Part shown: piece after piece, positions 6,275 through 12,434 of the stretch
Layout: the number at the start of each line of letters is the position of its first letter
How positions within the stretch are numbered: position 1 is the first letter of the stretch
Source: a bacterium
Lineage (GTDB): Bacteria > BMS3Abin14
Length of the DNA: 13,119 nucleotides
NCBI GenBank assembly: GCA_029210545.1
Contig: JARGFV010000074.1
Coordinates: forward strand, 1 to 13,119
Direction: 5' to 3'
The notes under the pieces: generated by a model
Databases searched by the model: none
What the model saw: the letters and a program-made list of their open reading frames with translations, nothing else
Told to the model about the DNA's origin: nothing
Program-made: the position numbers and the translations under genes

Positions 6275-7123
6275 TCACCGCGTCTCCCTGTCTCCGTAGG
6301 GCGAGATCTCTATCCTCACACCCTCCGTTACCGAACCCCCTTCAACCTCCCGGGGCTGATCCCGCCCGCCCCAGAATCCGATCCGGTCTTCCGGTCCCGG
6401 TTTGCCCCTCAGGCCGGTCCTCGCCCCCACCGTGAACGTGCCGCCGCCAGGCAGGCTGATCCGGAAATATCCGTCCTCATCAGCTTCGGGGGCCATGAAA
6501 TCCGGGGGATCAGGCCTGAACTTTCCTTCGTATGCGAAAACGTGGGCACCGGGCACCGGCCTGCCGGAAAGATCGACTACCTGACCCTCTATCCGTGTGT
6601 CCGTGGTCAGAATCCGCTTCGGATCGCCCTCGGCACCCTGGTGAAACCCGGTCAGGATGATCCCGAGATTCTTCACTCCCCCGGAAACCGCTTCGACAGG
6701 TTCCGCTACCTGGCCGGCCAGGTCTCCGTTCCGGAGGGGTCCGCTGATCGCCCCTGAGACCCTCCTGCGCGCAGCAACCATGTAAAACCCTTCCGGGACG
6801 ATGAGCAGGTACCTGCCATCCTCACCCGACGGCTCACTCATTGCGTCGGCCGGGCCGAGAATGTTGTGCTTCCCGGCATTGTAAGCGTAAACGTAACCTC
6901 CCGGAACCGGTTGCCTGTTCACATCCACAATTCGGCCGGTGATTTGGACACCCTCCCAGCTTTTTATTTCTTGGCCAGAACAAGCCGGAAATAAAAAGCA
7001 AAGGGGTAATAATACGGACAGAAACAAGAAGAAACATAACCCGTCTCGGCCACAGATATCCCTGGGAGATAAGACCCGGGATGCTGGAGCCTTGGAAAGG
7101 CGCATACCACATTTAAGCATCAT
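6275..7123 (-). CDS. Lipoprotein with two carboxypeptidase-regulatory-like domains
   Basis: About 282 residues. After a basic N-terminal stretch, a hydrophobic segment (CFFLFLSVLLPLCFLFPAC) ends in a plausible lipobox cysteine, so the mature protein should be anchored to a membrane facing the periplasm or outside. Two similar beta-sandwich domains follow, each with the signature (I)xGxVVDxxxxPVPGxxVxAY and a later DGxYxxxxPxGxxxVxAR. The first starts about 12 residues after the lipobox, the second about 115 residues later. Such domains usually serve binding or structure; no catalytic residues are visible. The ATG at 7123 is chosen because AGGTGG lies 5 nt upstream; an in-frame ATG at 7183 has no ribosome binding site. 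The final GDRETR residues and the stop come from a GGAGACAGGGAGACGCGG-type repeat, so the original C terminus may have been altered. Confidence 0.7.
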   Translation of the reverse strand: MMLKCGMRLSKAPASRVLSPRDICGRDGLCFFLFLSVLLPLCFLFPACSGQEIKSWEGVQITGRIVDVNRQPVPGGYVYAYNAGKHNILGPADAMSEPSGEDGRYLLIVPEGFYMVAARRRVSGAISGPLRNGDLAGQVAEPVEAVSGGVKNLGIILTGFHQGAEGDPKRILTTDTRIEGQVVDLSGRPVPGAHVFAYEGKFRPDPPDFMAPEADEDGYFRISLPGGGTFTVGARTGLRGKPGPEDRIGFWGGRDQPREVEGGSVTEGVRIEISPYGDRETR

Positions 7124-7275
7124 ATCGGCCACCTGCGACGCAGATGCACGAACTGTACCGTGTTTAATATCCTGATCATCCATGGGATTTTACGGTACCG
7201 GTTCGAGTTAGCCAAGGGGTATTCAGATTTCGTGTGGGGAAACGGGCATGCGGGGCGTGGGTCCCAAGGTTAACT

Positions 7276-7454
7276 TTGATAGGGTCGCAAAAAGTCCAAT
7301 CCGGGACTTTTCGCTCCACGGAAAGGGAAAAGCGTCGTTTTCCCTTTCCTTACAAATCAATGACTTATCCCGCAAATTAATGACTTGCGGTGCGGGTCAT
7401 TGATTTGGGCACCCCGCGCGGGGTGCGTTGATGGATTTTTTGCGAGTCCATCAA
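7276..7454 (-). repeat. Complete family-1 multi-hairpin element (179 bp)
   Basis: Read on the minus strand, it starts TTGATGGACTCGCAAAAA and ends TTTTTGCGACCCTATCAA, giving imperfect ~22-bp terminal inverted repeats. Internal stem-loops in order: TTGATGGA/TCCATCAA; an 18-bp palindrome (7409-7426); AATCAATGAC/GTCATTGATT enclosing a smaller CCGCAA/TTGCGG stem; GGAAAGGGAAAA/TTTTCCCTTTCC (12 bp); and AAAGTCC/GGACTTT. It carries no open frame, which suggests a MITE- or REP-like non-autonomous element. Its outer end provides the stop codon of the GxxExxY gene. Confidence 0.85.
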
Positions 7455-7684
7455 TCTTCAACGACGATATCGATTCTGTAACCACATTCCAACTGGATCT
7501 CTTTGTATCTAACAGGTAGATGAACCTGGCGATCATGCCTCAGACCTGCGCTTCTCAACTCATAGCACAGGCATTCTTCATATGCGGATTCCAACAAACC
7601 AGGCCCAAGAGTCTTATGTACCTCAATAGCAAGGCCAAGAACCTGGTCGGTCAACGATCCTTTCTTGATCCTGGTATCAGCCAA
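7451..7684 (-). pseudogene. Truncated GxxExxY (PDDEXK_3) protein
   Basis: 77 residues from the TTG at 7684, which follows an AGAGGAG site by 9 nt. The core [20 protein letters not shown] and [14 protein letters not shown] is the diagnostic start of the GxxExxY family, a PD-(D/E)XK nuclease-fold group normally about 125 residues long. Here the frame ends at YRIDIVVED, just before the expected beta strand carrying the E-x-K catalytic residues. The stop is the TGA within the first bases of the family-1 repeat at 7454, and no remaining coding sequence is found on the other side of that repeat. It is therefore very likely inactive. An in-frame ATG at 7711 falls in the neighbouring repeat and is unlikely to be used. 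Confidence 0.75.
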
Positions 7685-7700
7685 GTATTTATTCTCCTCT

Positions 7701-7830
7701 TTTCTCCGCATCTTCCGCCGTCGCTAGCGCCTTTCGTCCAGCTTCCGACTACGCTTTACAAGCTACGACGGACAAGATGGCGGGACAAGCCGTGGTGAAT
7801 CAGTCTTTCGGGCTTTGCCGGCGCACGCCC
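7701..7830 (-). repeat. Family-3 unit 1, interrupted by a family-2 element
   Basis: Flanking parts match the intact unit at 7859-7916: CTCCG... on the left and CGTGGTGAATCAGTCTTTCGGGCTTT on the right in two parts. The middle (7715-7790) is the inserted family-2 element. The right portion overlaps the end of cysC. Confidence 0.65.
7715..7790 (-). repeat. Family-2 element inside family-3 unit 1
   Basis: On the minus strand it begins with two CTTGTC-type units (CTTGTCCCGCCAT, then CTTGTCCGTCGT), then AGC..., an AGTCGGAAGCT segment and a final GCGACGGCGG. It is very similar to the copy at 8951-9025 and is inserted at the same point of the host repeat. Confidence 0.7.
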
Positions 7831-8525
7831 TTTGCCTTCCCCTTGGACTTGTTTTCTCCGCTTTTCTCCGTGTCTCCGTGGTGAATCAGTCTTTCGGGCT
7901 TTAACGGCAAACGCCCGCTCCCTTTCAATTTAATTATCTCTACCTTTTCCAGTAGTTCAACGATCTCTCCCGCGCATTCCTCGATCGACAGCGCTCCCGT
8001 ATCCAGCACAAGCTCAGGACCGTCCGGAACCTCATACGGGCTGTCAATTCCGGTGAACTCTTCAATTTCTCCACTGCGGGCTTTTTTGTAAAGCCCTTTC
8101 GGATCCCTCTCCTCGCACAGATCCAGGGGACAATCCAGGAAAACCTCGAAGAACTTCCCGACGCCGGCCCGGTTTCTCGCCATTTCGCGCTCCTCCCTGT
8201 AAGGGGAGATAAAGGCCGTGATCACAACGAGGCCGGCGTCCATCAAAAGATTTGCGACCTCACCGATGCGCCGGATATTTTCCTTCCGATCCTCATCGGA
8301 AAAGCCAAGATCTTTGTTCAATCCGCTCCTGACGTTGTCCCCGTCGAGAACGTAGCTGTGGATACCGCGTTCCATGAGTCGCCGCTCAACGTCGTAGGCG
8401 ATGGTGGATTTCCCGGATCCGGACAGCCCGGTGAGCCATACGACAGCCGAGCCGTGACCGAGGATCTTCCGGCGGTCATCCGATGAGAGCAGCCCTTTGT
8501 GAGGAATGATATGTTTTGATTCCAT
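7800..8525 (-). CDS. cysC: Adenylyl-sulfate kinase (APS kinase)
   Basis: Phosphorylates adenosine 5'-phosphosulfate to PAPS with ATP in cytosolic sulfate activation. Family hallmarks: P-loop GLSGSGKST at 33-41, DGDNVRSGLNKDLGFS at 61-76, ENIRRIGEVA at 82-91, FISPYREERE at 105-114, and CEERDPKGLYKKAR at 127-140. The catalytic core ends near residue 200. The last ~40 residues (from about GSGRLPLKPERL onward) are encoded by two family-3 repeat units and look like a repeat-derived, basic tail with no family counterpart. The ATG at 8525 is preceded by TTGGAG with a 5-nt spacer. No ATP sulfurylase (CysD/CysN or Sat) gene is in the window. The SLC13 permease further right on the same strand is a likely functional partner, but about 640 bp of repeats separate them. 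Confidence 0.93.
   Translation of the reverse strand: MESKHIIPHKGLLSSDDRRKILGHGSAVVWLTGLSGSGKSTIAYDVERRLMERGIHSYVLDGDNVRSGLNKDLGFSDEDRKENIRRIGEVANLLMDAGLVVITAFISPYREEREMARNRAGVGKFFEVFLDCPLDLCEERDPKGLYKKARSGEIEEFTGIDSPYEVPDGPELVLDTGALSIEECAGEIVELLEKVEIIKLKGSGRLPLKPERLIHHGDTEKSGENKSKGKAKGVRRQSPKD
7859..7916 (-). repeat. Family-3 unit 2 (intact), inside the 3' end of cysC
   Basis: Contains TTCTCCGTGTCTCCGTGG, GTGAATCAGTCTTTC and ACGGCAAACGCCC. Read on the minus strand it encodes the tail residues GRLPLKPERLIHHGDTEKSG of CysC. It is an intact example of the unit interrupted in copies 1 and 4. Confidence 0.65.
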
Positions 8526-8611
8526 AATTACTCCAAAGCCTATAACAAGGAGAATATAAAACTATTAACCACGGAGACACGGAGGACACGGAGAAGGTCC
8601 TTTTCGCATAT

Positions 8612-8732
8612 CCTCACCTGACCTTCCTCCCTGGAGGAAGGGATTTCTCTGAAATCGGTAGATAGAACATTGAAGATGTTGTTGAAAGTGCTCTTTCACA
8701 AACATCTTCAATGCTCATCCATTCAGGTGAGG
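8612..8732. other. Cloverleaf-like inverted-repeat structure, possible structured RNA or small mobile element
   Basis: A closing stem CCTCACCTGA (8612-8621) / TCAGGTGAGG (8723-8732) encloses three hairpins: CCTTCCTCC/GGAGGAAGG (8622-8641), GATTTC/GAAATC (8642-8656), and a long arm CATTGAAGATGTT (8668-8680) / AACATCTTCAATG (8701-8713), continued by TGAAAG/CTTTCA (8683-8698) around a TGCT loop. All stems are perfect over 6-13 bp. The strand of any transcript is unknown. Low protein-coding likelihood; it does not match tRNA. Confidence 0.6.
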
Positions 8733-8845
8733 GATAATTGTTTCCCATTCCTTTATCTGCGAGCTTGGCTTCTTCAGGCTTTTGGAACCTCAACGTTTTC
8801 TCCAACCCATCACTCCCCAGCTCTTTCCAATTGGAATGTATTTAT

Positions 8846-8904
8846 CTCGGTGCTCTCTGTGTCTGTAATGAATCAGTCTTCAGTATATTAATGGTGTTTG
8901 CCTG
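8846..8904 (-). repeat. Family-3 unit 3 (diverged)
   Basis: A diverged version reading CTCTCTGTGTCTGTAATGAA, then TCAGTCTTCAGTATATTAATGG and GTTTGCCTG in consecutive pieces. It aligns end to end with the other units but has many substitutions. Confidence 0.5.
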
Positions 8905-8930
8905 AGCCTTTCCCCCTGTATTTGTCTTTC

Positions 8931-9064
8931 TCCGCTCTTCTCCGTGCCTCCCGCCGTCGCTAACGCCTTTCGTCCAGCTTCCGTCTACGCCAGAGGCTAC
9001 GACGTGACAAGATGGCGGGACAAGCCGTGGTGAATGCTCTTTACGCTCTGATGGCATACGCCTG
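8931..9064 (-). repeat. Family-3 unit 4, interrupted by a family-2 element
   Basis: TCTTCTCCGTGCCTC on the left and CGTGGTGAATGCTC...GGCATACGCCTG on the right rejoin to the pattern of the intact unit at 9097-9156. The intervening 8951-9025 is the family-2 element. Confidence 0.65.
8951..9025 (-). repeat. Family-2 element inside family-3 unit 4
   Basis: On the minus strand it starts with two 13-bp units (CTTGTCCCGCCAT, CTTGTCACGTCGT), then AGCCTCTGGCGTAGACGG, and ends GCGACGGCGGG. It is inserted at the same point as the copy at 7715-7790. Confidence 0.7.
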
Positions 9065-9096
9065 AGGATCCCCCCTAAAGAGATTTGTGCTTTCCT

Positions 9097-9156
9097 CCGA
9101 CTTTCTCCGTGCCTCCGTGGTGAGTCAGCACTTTACGCGTCAGTGGCAGACGCCTG
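9097..9156 (-). repeat. Family-3 unit 5 (intact)
   Basis: An intact unit: TTTCTCCGTGCCTCCGTGG, GTGAGTCAGCACTTTACGCG and TGGCAGACGCCTG in consecutive pieces. It begins about 10 bp downstream of the SLC13 stop codon. Confidence 0.65.
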
Positions 9157-9165
9157 CATACCTCC

Positions 9166-10941
9166 TCAGAATTCCCATACTAATGGAATGACCAGTAGTG
9201 AAACGATCATAAAGATAATATTCAGCGGTATCCCAACCTTCAGGAAATCCCGGAACCTGTAGCCGCCCGGACCGTAGACGATGAGGTTGGTCTGGTACCC
9301 GAACGGGGTTGAAAAGCTGGCCGAAGCGCCGATGGCCACGGCGATGACGAAAGGCATGGGGTCCGATCCGATCTGGGCAGCCGCGGAGATGGCGATGGGG
9401 AAAACCAGGGCCGCGGCCGCGTTGTTCGTAATGATCTCGGTGAGCAGAGAGGTGACAAGATACACTCCGCCCAGGACTCCGATGGGCCCGAGGGACTTGA
9501 CCGACCCCACGATCGTGTCCGCGAAAAGGGCGGCCACTCCCGTCTTGTCCAATGCCTTGCTGATGCCGAAGGCGCAGGCGATGACGATGAGGACGTTCCA
9601 CTCGATGGCCCTGCGCGCCTCGAGGGGAGTCACGCAGCGGCTGAATATGAGCACGATGGCGGCCAGGATGGCGGCGTTGAATATGGGCATGACTCCGGTG
9701 GCGGCCAGGAGCACCATCCCGGCCAGCGTCAGGACGGAAACAGCGGCCCTGATCCGGTTCAAGGCCGGGATGTCGGACACCTTGGAGATCATGTAGAACT
9801 CGCGCGAACGGATCCAGGTCGGGATGAAATCGTCGCCGGTGAGCAGCAGCACGGTGTCACCCGGCTTCAGCTTGATGTCCCCGATCTTGGACCTGATGCG
9901 CTCACCGCTGCGGTGAACAGCCAGGACGGCGGCGTTGTAGCGGGACCGGAACTTCCCCTCCCTGATCGTCTTGCCCAGCATGGGGGAAGAGCGGGAGATC
10001 ACCGCCTCGACGATCCTCCCCCCACCGCTGCTCCGAAGATCCCTCGCCAGCGTCGCTTCACCGGAGTAAACGAGGCCGGGGATCTTCTTGAGCTGCACGA
10101 TGGAGTTGACCAGGCCGGTGAAGATGAGCCTGTCACCTGCATGGATCCTGTCCGCCGGTTTGACAGGGGCGAGGGAGTCGCCGTCCCTGACGATCTCAAC
10201 CAGGAAGAGGCCCTGCAGGTTTCGAAGGCCCGCCGACAAGACCGATCGGCCAGCCAGCGGACACCCCTCCCTGACGTCCATCTCCACCAGGTATTCCCGG
10301 CCGCTGTCGAGAAGGTCTTCCACCGGGTCCCTGTGGTCGGGAAGCAGTTTGTGTCCAACCAGGGCAAAATAGACGATCCCGGCGGCGGCTGCCGGGATGC
10401 CGACCCATGCCAGTTCGAACATGGTCATGGACCGTCCCAGTTCCTGCTGGAGAAGGCCGTTGACCACCAGGTTGGTGGAGGTCCCGATGAGGGTACACAC
10501 ACCCCCGAAGATGGAAGCGTAGGAGAGGGGTATGAGGAATTTGGAAGGTGAAAGCCCCCTGGCCCGGGCCCAGTCACGCACAGCCGGGGTGAACATGGCG
10601 ACGATGGGTGTGTTGTTGAGAAAGGCCGACAGGGCCGCCACCGGGACTGTGATCCTGAACATGGATCGCCTGAGCCCTTTGCCGCGCCCCATCAACCGAC
10701 CCGCGAAAAGTTCCAGGATGCCTGAACTCTGGGCTGCGTAGGCCACGATAAAGAGGATCCCAACGGTGAGCATCCCTTTGTTTGAAAAGCCGTTGAAAGC
10801 TTCTTCGGGAGTCAGGACACCGGTGAGAAAGAGGGCTGCGAGCGCCGTGAAAAGGATGACGTCGGGGGAAAGGATCTCCAGGACCAGGGCCGCAAGCATC
10901 CCGAGCACGACCGCGATTGTAAAGATGCCTGCACCTGTCAT
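9166..10941 (-). CDS. SLC13/DASS-family anion permease with two RCK_C domains
   Basis: 591 residues from the ATG at 10941, which has AAAGG 6 nt upstream; an upstream in-frame ATG at 11010 lies in a palindrome and adds non-hydrophobic residues. An N-terminal membrane half carries NNTPIVAMF and GTSTNLVVNG (about 143-152). A cytosolic loop at about 190-365 holds two RCK_C/TrkA_C domains: one from about 205 (DVREGCPLAGRSV ... HAGDRLIFTG) and one from about 300 (GRIVEAVISRSSPMLGKTI ... KPGDTVLLLTGDD). A C-terminal membrane half repeats the motif as TNNAAAALVFP and STPFGYQTNLIVYGPGGY (about 535-552). This is the architecture of bacterial sulfate or dicarboxylate importers of the DASS family. Sulfate is the likely substrate given the neighbouring APS kinase; that is inference. 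RCK_C domains suggest ligand or nucleotide gating. Confidence 0.88.
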   Translation of the reverse strand: MTGAGIFTIAVVLGMLAALVLEILSPDVILFTALAALFLTGVLTPEEAFNGFSNKGMLTVGILFIVAYAAQSSGILELFAGRLMGRGKGLRRSMFRITVPVAALSAFLNNTPIVAMFTPAVRDWARARGLSPSKFLIPLSYASIFGGVCTLIGTSTNLVVNGLLQQELGRSMTMFELAWVGIPAAAAGIVYFALVGHKLLPDHRDPVEDLLDSGREYLVEMDVREGCPLAGRSVLSAGLRNLQGLFLVEIVRDGDSLAPVKPADRIHAGDRLIFTGLVNSIVQLKKIPGLVYSGEATLARDLRSSGGGRIVEAVISRSSPMLGKTIREGKFRSRYNAAVLAVHRSGERIRSKIGDIKLKPGDTVLLLTGDDFIPTWIRSREFYMISKVSDIPALNRIRAAVSVLTLAGMVLLAATGVMPIFNAAILAAIVLIFSRCVTPLEARRAIEWNVLIVIACAFGISKALDKTGVAALFADTIVGSVKSLGPIGVLGGVYLVTSLLTEIITNNAAAALVFPIAISAAAQIGSDPMPFVIAVAIGASASFSTPFGYQTNLIVYGPGGYRFRDFLKVGIPLNIIFMIVSLLVIPLVWEF

Positions 10942-10978
10942 TTGGTACCTTTGCCAGCAGCGTGTCGGAAAACCTCGG

Positions 10979-11019
10979 CACCCTTCCGGGAGCCTGTTGA
11001 CAGGCTCCAAATAAGGGTG
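10979..11019. promoter_or_regulatory. Nested inverted repeat upstream of the SLC13 permease
   Basis: GGAGCCTGT (10989-10997) and ACAGGCTCC (11000-11008) form a 9-bp stem around two bases, enclosed by CACCCTT (10979-10985) and AAGGGTG (11013-11019). It lies 38-78 nt before the permease ATG. It could be an operator, a leader hairpin or an attenuator. Confidence 0.4.
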
Positions 11020-11090
11020 TGAAGCTTCTCCTGTCCACCGCGTTAGATGAAAAGGGACTAAGTTTCAGGAGATTAGCATATTTAACTCAC

Positions 11091-11119
11091 GTTTTGCGTT
11101 TTGGGTTTTGCGTTTTGCG
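11091..11119. repeat. GTTTTGCG low-complexity repeat
   Basis: Four near-identical GTTTTGCG / GTTTTGGG units in a row, a type of simple dispersed repeat. No gene is seen between 11020 and 11440; the stretch holds this repeat, a family-2 copy and a 16-bp tandem repeat. Confidence 0.6.
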
Positions 11120-11244
11120 TGCAAATATCAATCGCTCAGTCGTCCCGTATTCAGGTCACCGTATCGTGAGCAAAGCGAACTGTCTTCGCACCGACACCTC
11201 GATAATCCGTGTCCGCTTTTCCCCCGTGTCCCCGCGTCTCCGTG

Positions 11245-11309
11245 CTTGCCACGCCGACTTGTCACGTCGAAGCTCAAAGAGCGTAGACGGAAGCTTCAGC
11301 GAAGGCGGG
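11245..11309 (+). repeat. Family-2 element, two-unit copy
   Basis: Two 13-bp units (CTTGCCACGCCGA, CTTGTCACGTCGA), then AGCTCAAAGAGCGTAGACGG and GCGAAGGCGGG. It is flanked by GTCTCCGTG on the left and TCTCCGCG on the right, again inside family-3-like sequence, but on the plus strand. Confidence 0.7.
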
Positions 11310-11330
11310 TCTCCGCGTCCGCTCTTCCCC

Positions 11331-11366
11331 CTCGCCCACGCGCCCCCTCGCCCACGCGCCCCCTCG
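11331..11366. repeat. 16-bp tandem repeat
   Basis: Two perfect copies of CTCGCCCACGCGCCCC (11331-11346 and 11347-11362), followed by the first four bases of a third. Confidence 0.75.
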
Positions 11367-11394
11367 TCCTCCATTTGTACAAGCCTTCACATCG

Positions 11395-11424
11395 TTGACA
11401 TCGGAGTCTCGAATAGGCTAGAAA
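11395..11424 (+). promoter_or_regulatory. Candidate sigma-70-type promoter for the first TlpA-like gene
   Basis: TTGACA (11395-11400) is followed after 18 bases by TAGAAA (11419-11424). If real, the transcript would pass through the family-1 element at 11444-11600 before the gene at 11641. This is weak evidence from motif match only. Confidence 0.25.
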
Positions 11425-11443
11425 AGAGGGGTTTGTTTCGTAG

Positions 11444-11600
11444 TTGATGACCTCGCAAAAAGTCATCAACGCGCCCCGCGCGGGGCGCCCGGATCAATGA
11501 CTCGCACCGCAAGTCATTGATCTGTGAGGAAAGGGAAAACGACGCTTTTCCCTTTCCGTGGAGCGAAAAGTCCCGGATTGGACTTTTTGCGACCCTGTCA
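11444..11600 (+). repeat. Family-1 multi-hairpin element, 157-bp variant
   Basis: It starts TTGATGACCTCGCAAAAAG and ends GGACTTTTTGCGACCCTGTCA. Stem-loops: TTGATGAC/GTCATCAA; an 18-bp palindrome (11471-11488); ATCAATGACT/AGTCATTGAT; GGAAAGGGAAAA/TTTTCCCTTTCC; and AAAGTCC/GGACTTT. It lacks an internal segment of about 22 bp (TTGCGGGATAAGTCATT-type) found in the copies at 7276 and 12997. Confidence 0.85.
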
Positions 11601-11640
11601 TAGTTAAAAGCTTTCATTTCCCAAAAGGAGGGGACTTGCC

Positions 11641-12195
11641 GTGTCGAGAAAAATCAACACCATGCCGAAGGTTTTTTCAGTAGCTGTTGTTCTGCTTGTC
11701 GTCATGTTCGCCTTCGGGTGTGCGACAAAGGGATCCGGACCTGAACTTACACCTGCCGCTGCCCATCCCAAGGCGCCGGAGGTGACCTTCAGGTATCTTG
11801 ACGGGACCCAGACAAGCCTGTCCGATTATGTCGGTGAATCGGTGGTCGCGGTCAACTTCTGGGGCCTGAGATGCCAGAACTGCATTGAGGAGATGCCTTT
11901 CCTGGAGAGGCTCCACAACAAGTACGGGGGCAAGGGACTCCTCATTGTCGGCGTGAACACCGATGGTGTCGATGAGGCGCTGCTCCCTCGCTTCTTGCCC
12001 CAGCTGCCTGTAACGGTCAGCTATCCTTTCGCCGTCGATCCCGAGTTCATCCTGGCCGATTCTTTCCAGATGATGGCGGCGCCGCTGACGATAATCGTCG
12101 CCAAAGATGGGACGGTGAGGTATCGACACGAAGGGTATCAGCCTGAGGTCGAGGCGGAGTTCGTTGAGATCATCGAGGATCTCCTGGCGGAATAA
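11641..12195 (+). CDS. TlpA-like thioredoxin-fold lipoprotein
   Basis: 184 residues. A hydrophobic segment (VAVVLLVVMFAFGC) ends in a lipobox with Cys27, so the protein should be membrane-anchored outside the cytoplasm. The thioredoxin domain begins near residue 42. The active site is CQNC (Cys78, Cys81) preceded by WGLR instead of the usual WATW, and the cis-proline is in MAAPLTIIV (Pro148). Family role: thiol-disulfide exchange on exported proteins, for example in cytochrome maturation; the actual partner is unknown. The GTG start at 11641 follows AAGGAGGGG by about 7 nt; an ATG seven codons on lacks such a site. It is followed by a strong terminator and then by a paralogue. Confidence 0.85.
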   Translation: MSRKINTMPKVFSVAVVLLVVMFAFGCATKGSGPELTPAAAHPKAPEVTFRYLDGTQTSLSDYVGESVVAVNFWGLRCQNCIEEMPFLERLHNKYGGKGLLIVGVNTDGVDEALLPRFLPQLPVTVSYPFAVDPEFILADSFQMMAAPLTIIVAKDGTVRYRHEGYQPEVEAEFVEIIEDLLAE

Positions 12196-12235
12196 CGTAA
12201 AAAACCCGGGAAAGAATATTCCAGGTTTTTTACGT
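12195..12235. terminator. Rho-independent terminator, probably bidirectional
   Basis: ACGTAAAAAACC (12195-12206) and GGTTTTTTACGT (12224-12235) form a perfect 12-bp stem, with a smaller GGAA/TTCC stem inside the loop. The A and T tracts are inside the stem on both strands. The stem begins at the last base of the stop codon of the first TlpA-like gene. Confidence 0.75.
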
Positions 12236-12278
12236 ATGACAAAATTCGTTCCAGGCCGGGAGCCATCTTGAGATCAGA

Positions 12279-12310
12279 GATTTGAGATCTGAGATTTGAG
12301 ATCTGAGATT
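12279..12310. repeat. 14-bp tandem repeat
   Basis: Two perfect copies of GATTTGAGATCTGA (12279-12292 and 12293-12306) plus four bases of a third. A diverged unit precedes it. The rest of the gap 12236-12434 shows no gene. Confidence 0.75.
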
Positions 12311-12361
12311 AACTCCTCTAAAGCGGCCTCCAACCGGCTGCTCTGCATATTCGCCGTAACT

Positions 12362-12389
12362 TTGCTGGATCCATAACAGTAATTATAGA
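12362..12389 (+). promoter_or_regulatory. Candidate promoter for the second TlpA-like gene
   Basis: TTGCTG (12362-12367), a 16-bp spacer and TATAGA (12384-12389). A run of ten T (12404-12413) follows in the presumed leader. Because a terminator separates the two thioredoxin-like genes, the second one needs its own promoter. Motif match only. Confidence 0.3.
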
Positions 12390-12434
12390 GGGGTGGATGG
12401 CCGTTTTTTTTTTGCGTTTCGGGACTTTTAAACC

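Noticed and set aside
5978-6757. Plus-strand open frame of about 260 codons
   Set aside because: It runs through the C-rich repeats and antisense to the lipoprotein gene. The composition is repeat-like and no protein family is recognisable.
8612-8732. tRNA gene
   Set aside because: The cloverleaf shape is superficial: the closing stem is 10 bp, one arm is a 46-nt extended hairpin, and no anticodon loop or T-loop consensus is present.
8614-8805. Small minus-strand open frame across the inverted-repeat structure
   Set aside because: It is composed largely of the stem sequences, has no ribosome binding site that I could support, and resembles no family.
7701-9156. CRISPR array
   Set aside because: The repeated units are ~58 bp, diverged, irregularly spaced and partly inside a gene. 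There are no uniform spacers and no cas genes.
9140-9601. Minus-strand alternative frame within the SLC13 gene
   Set aside because: It overlaps the transporter in another frame and is rich in Arg, His and Gly; it is a shadow, as are the other alternative frames across 9240-11038.
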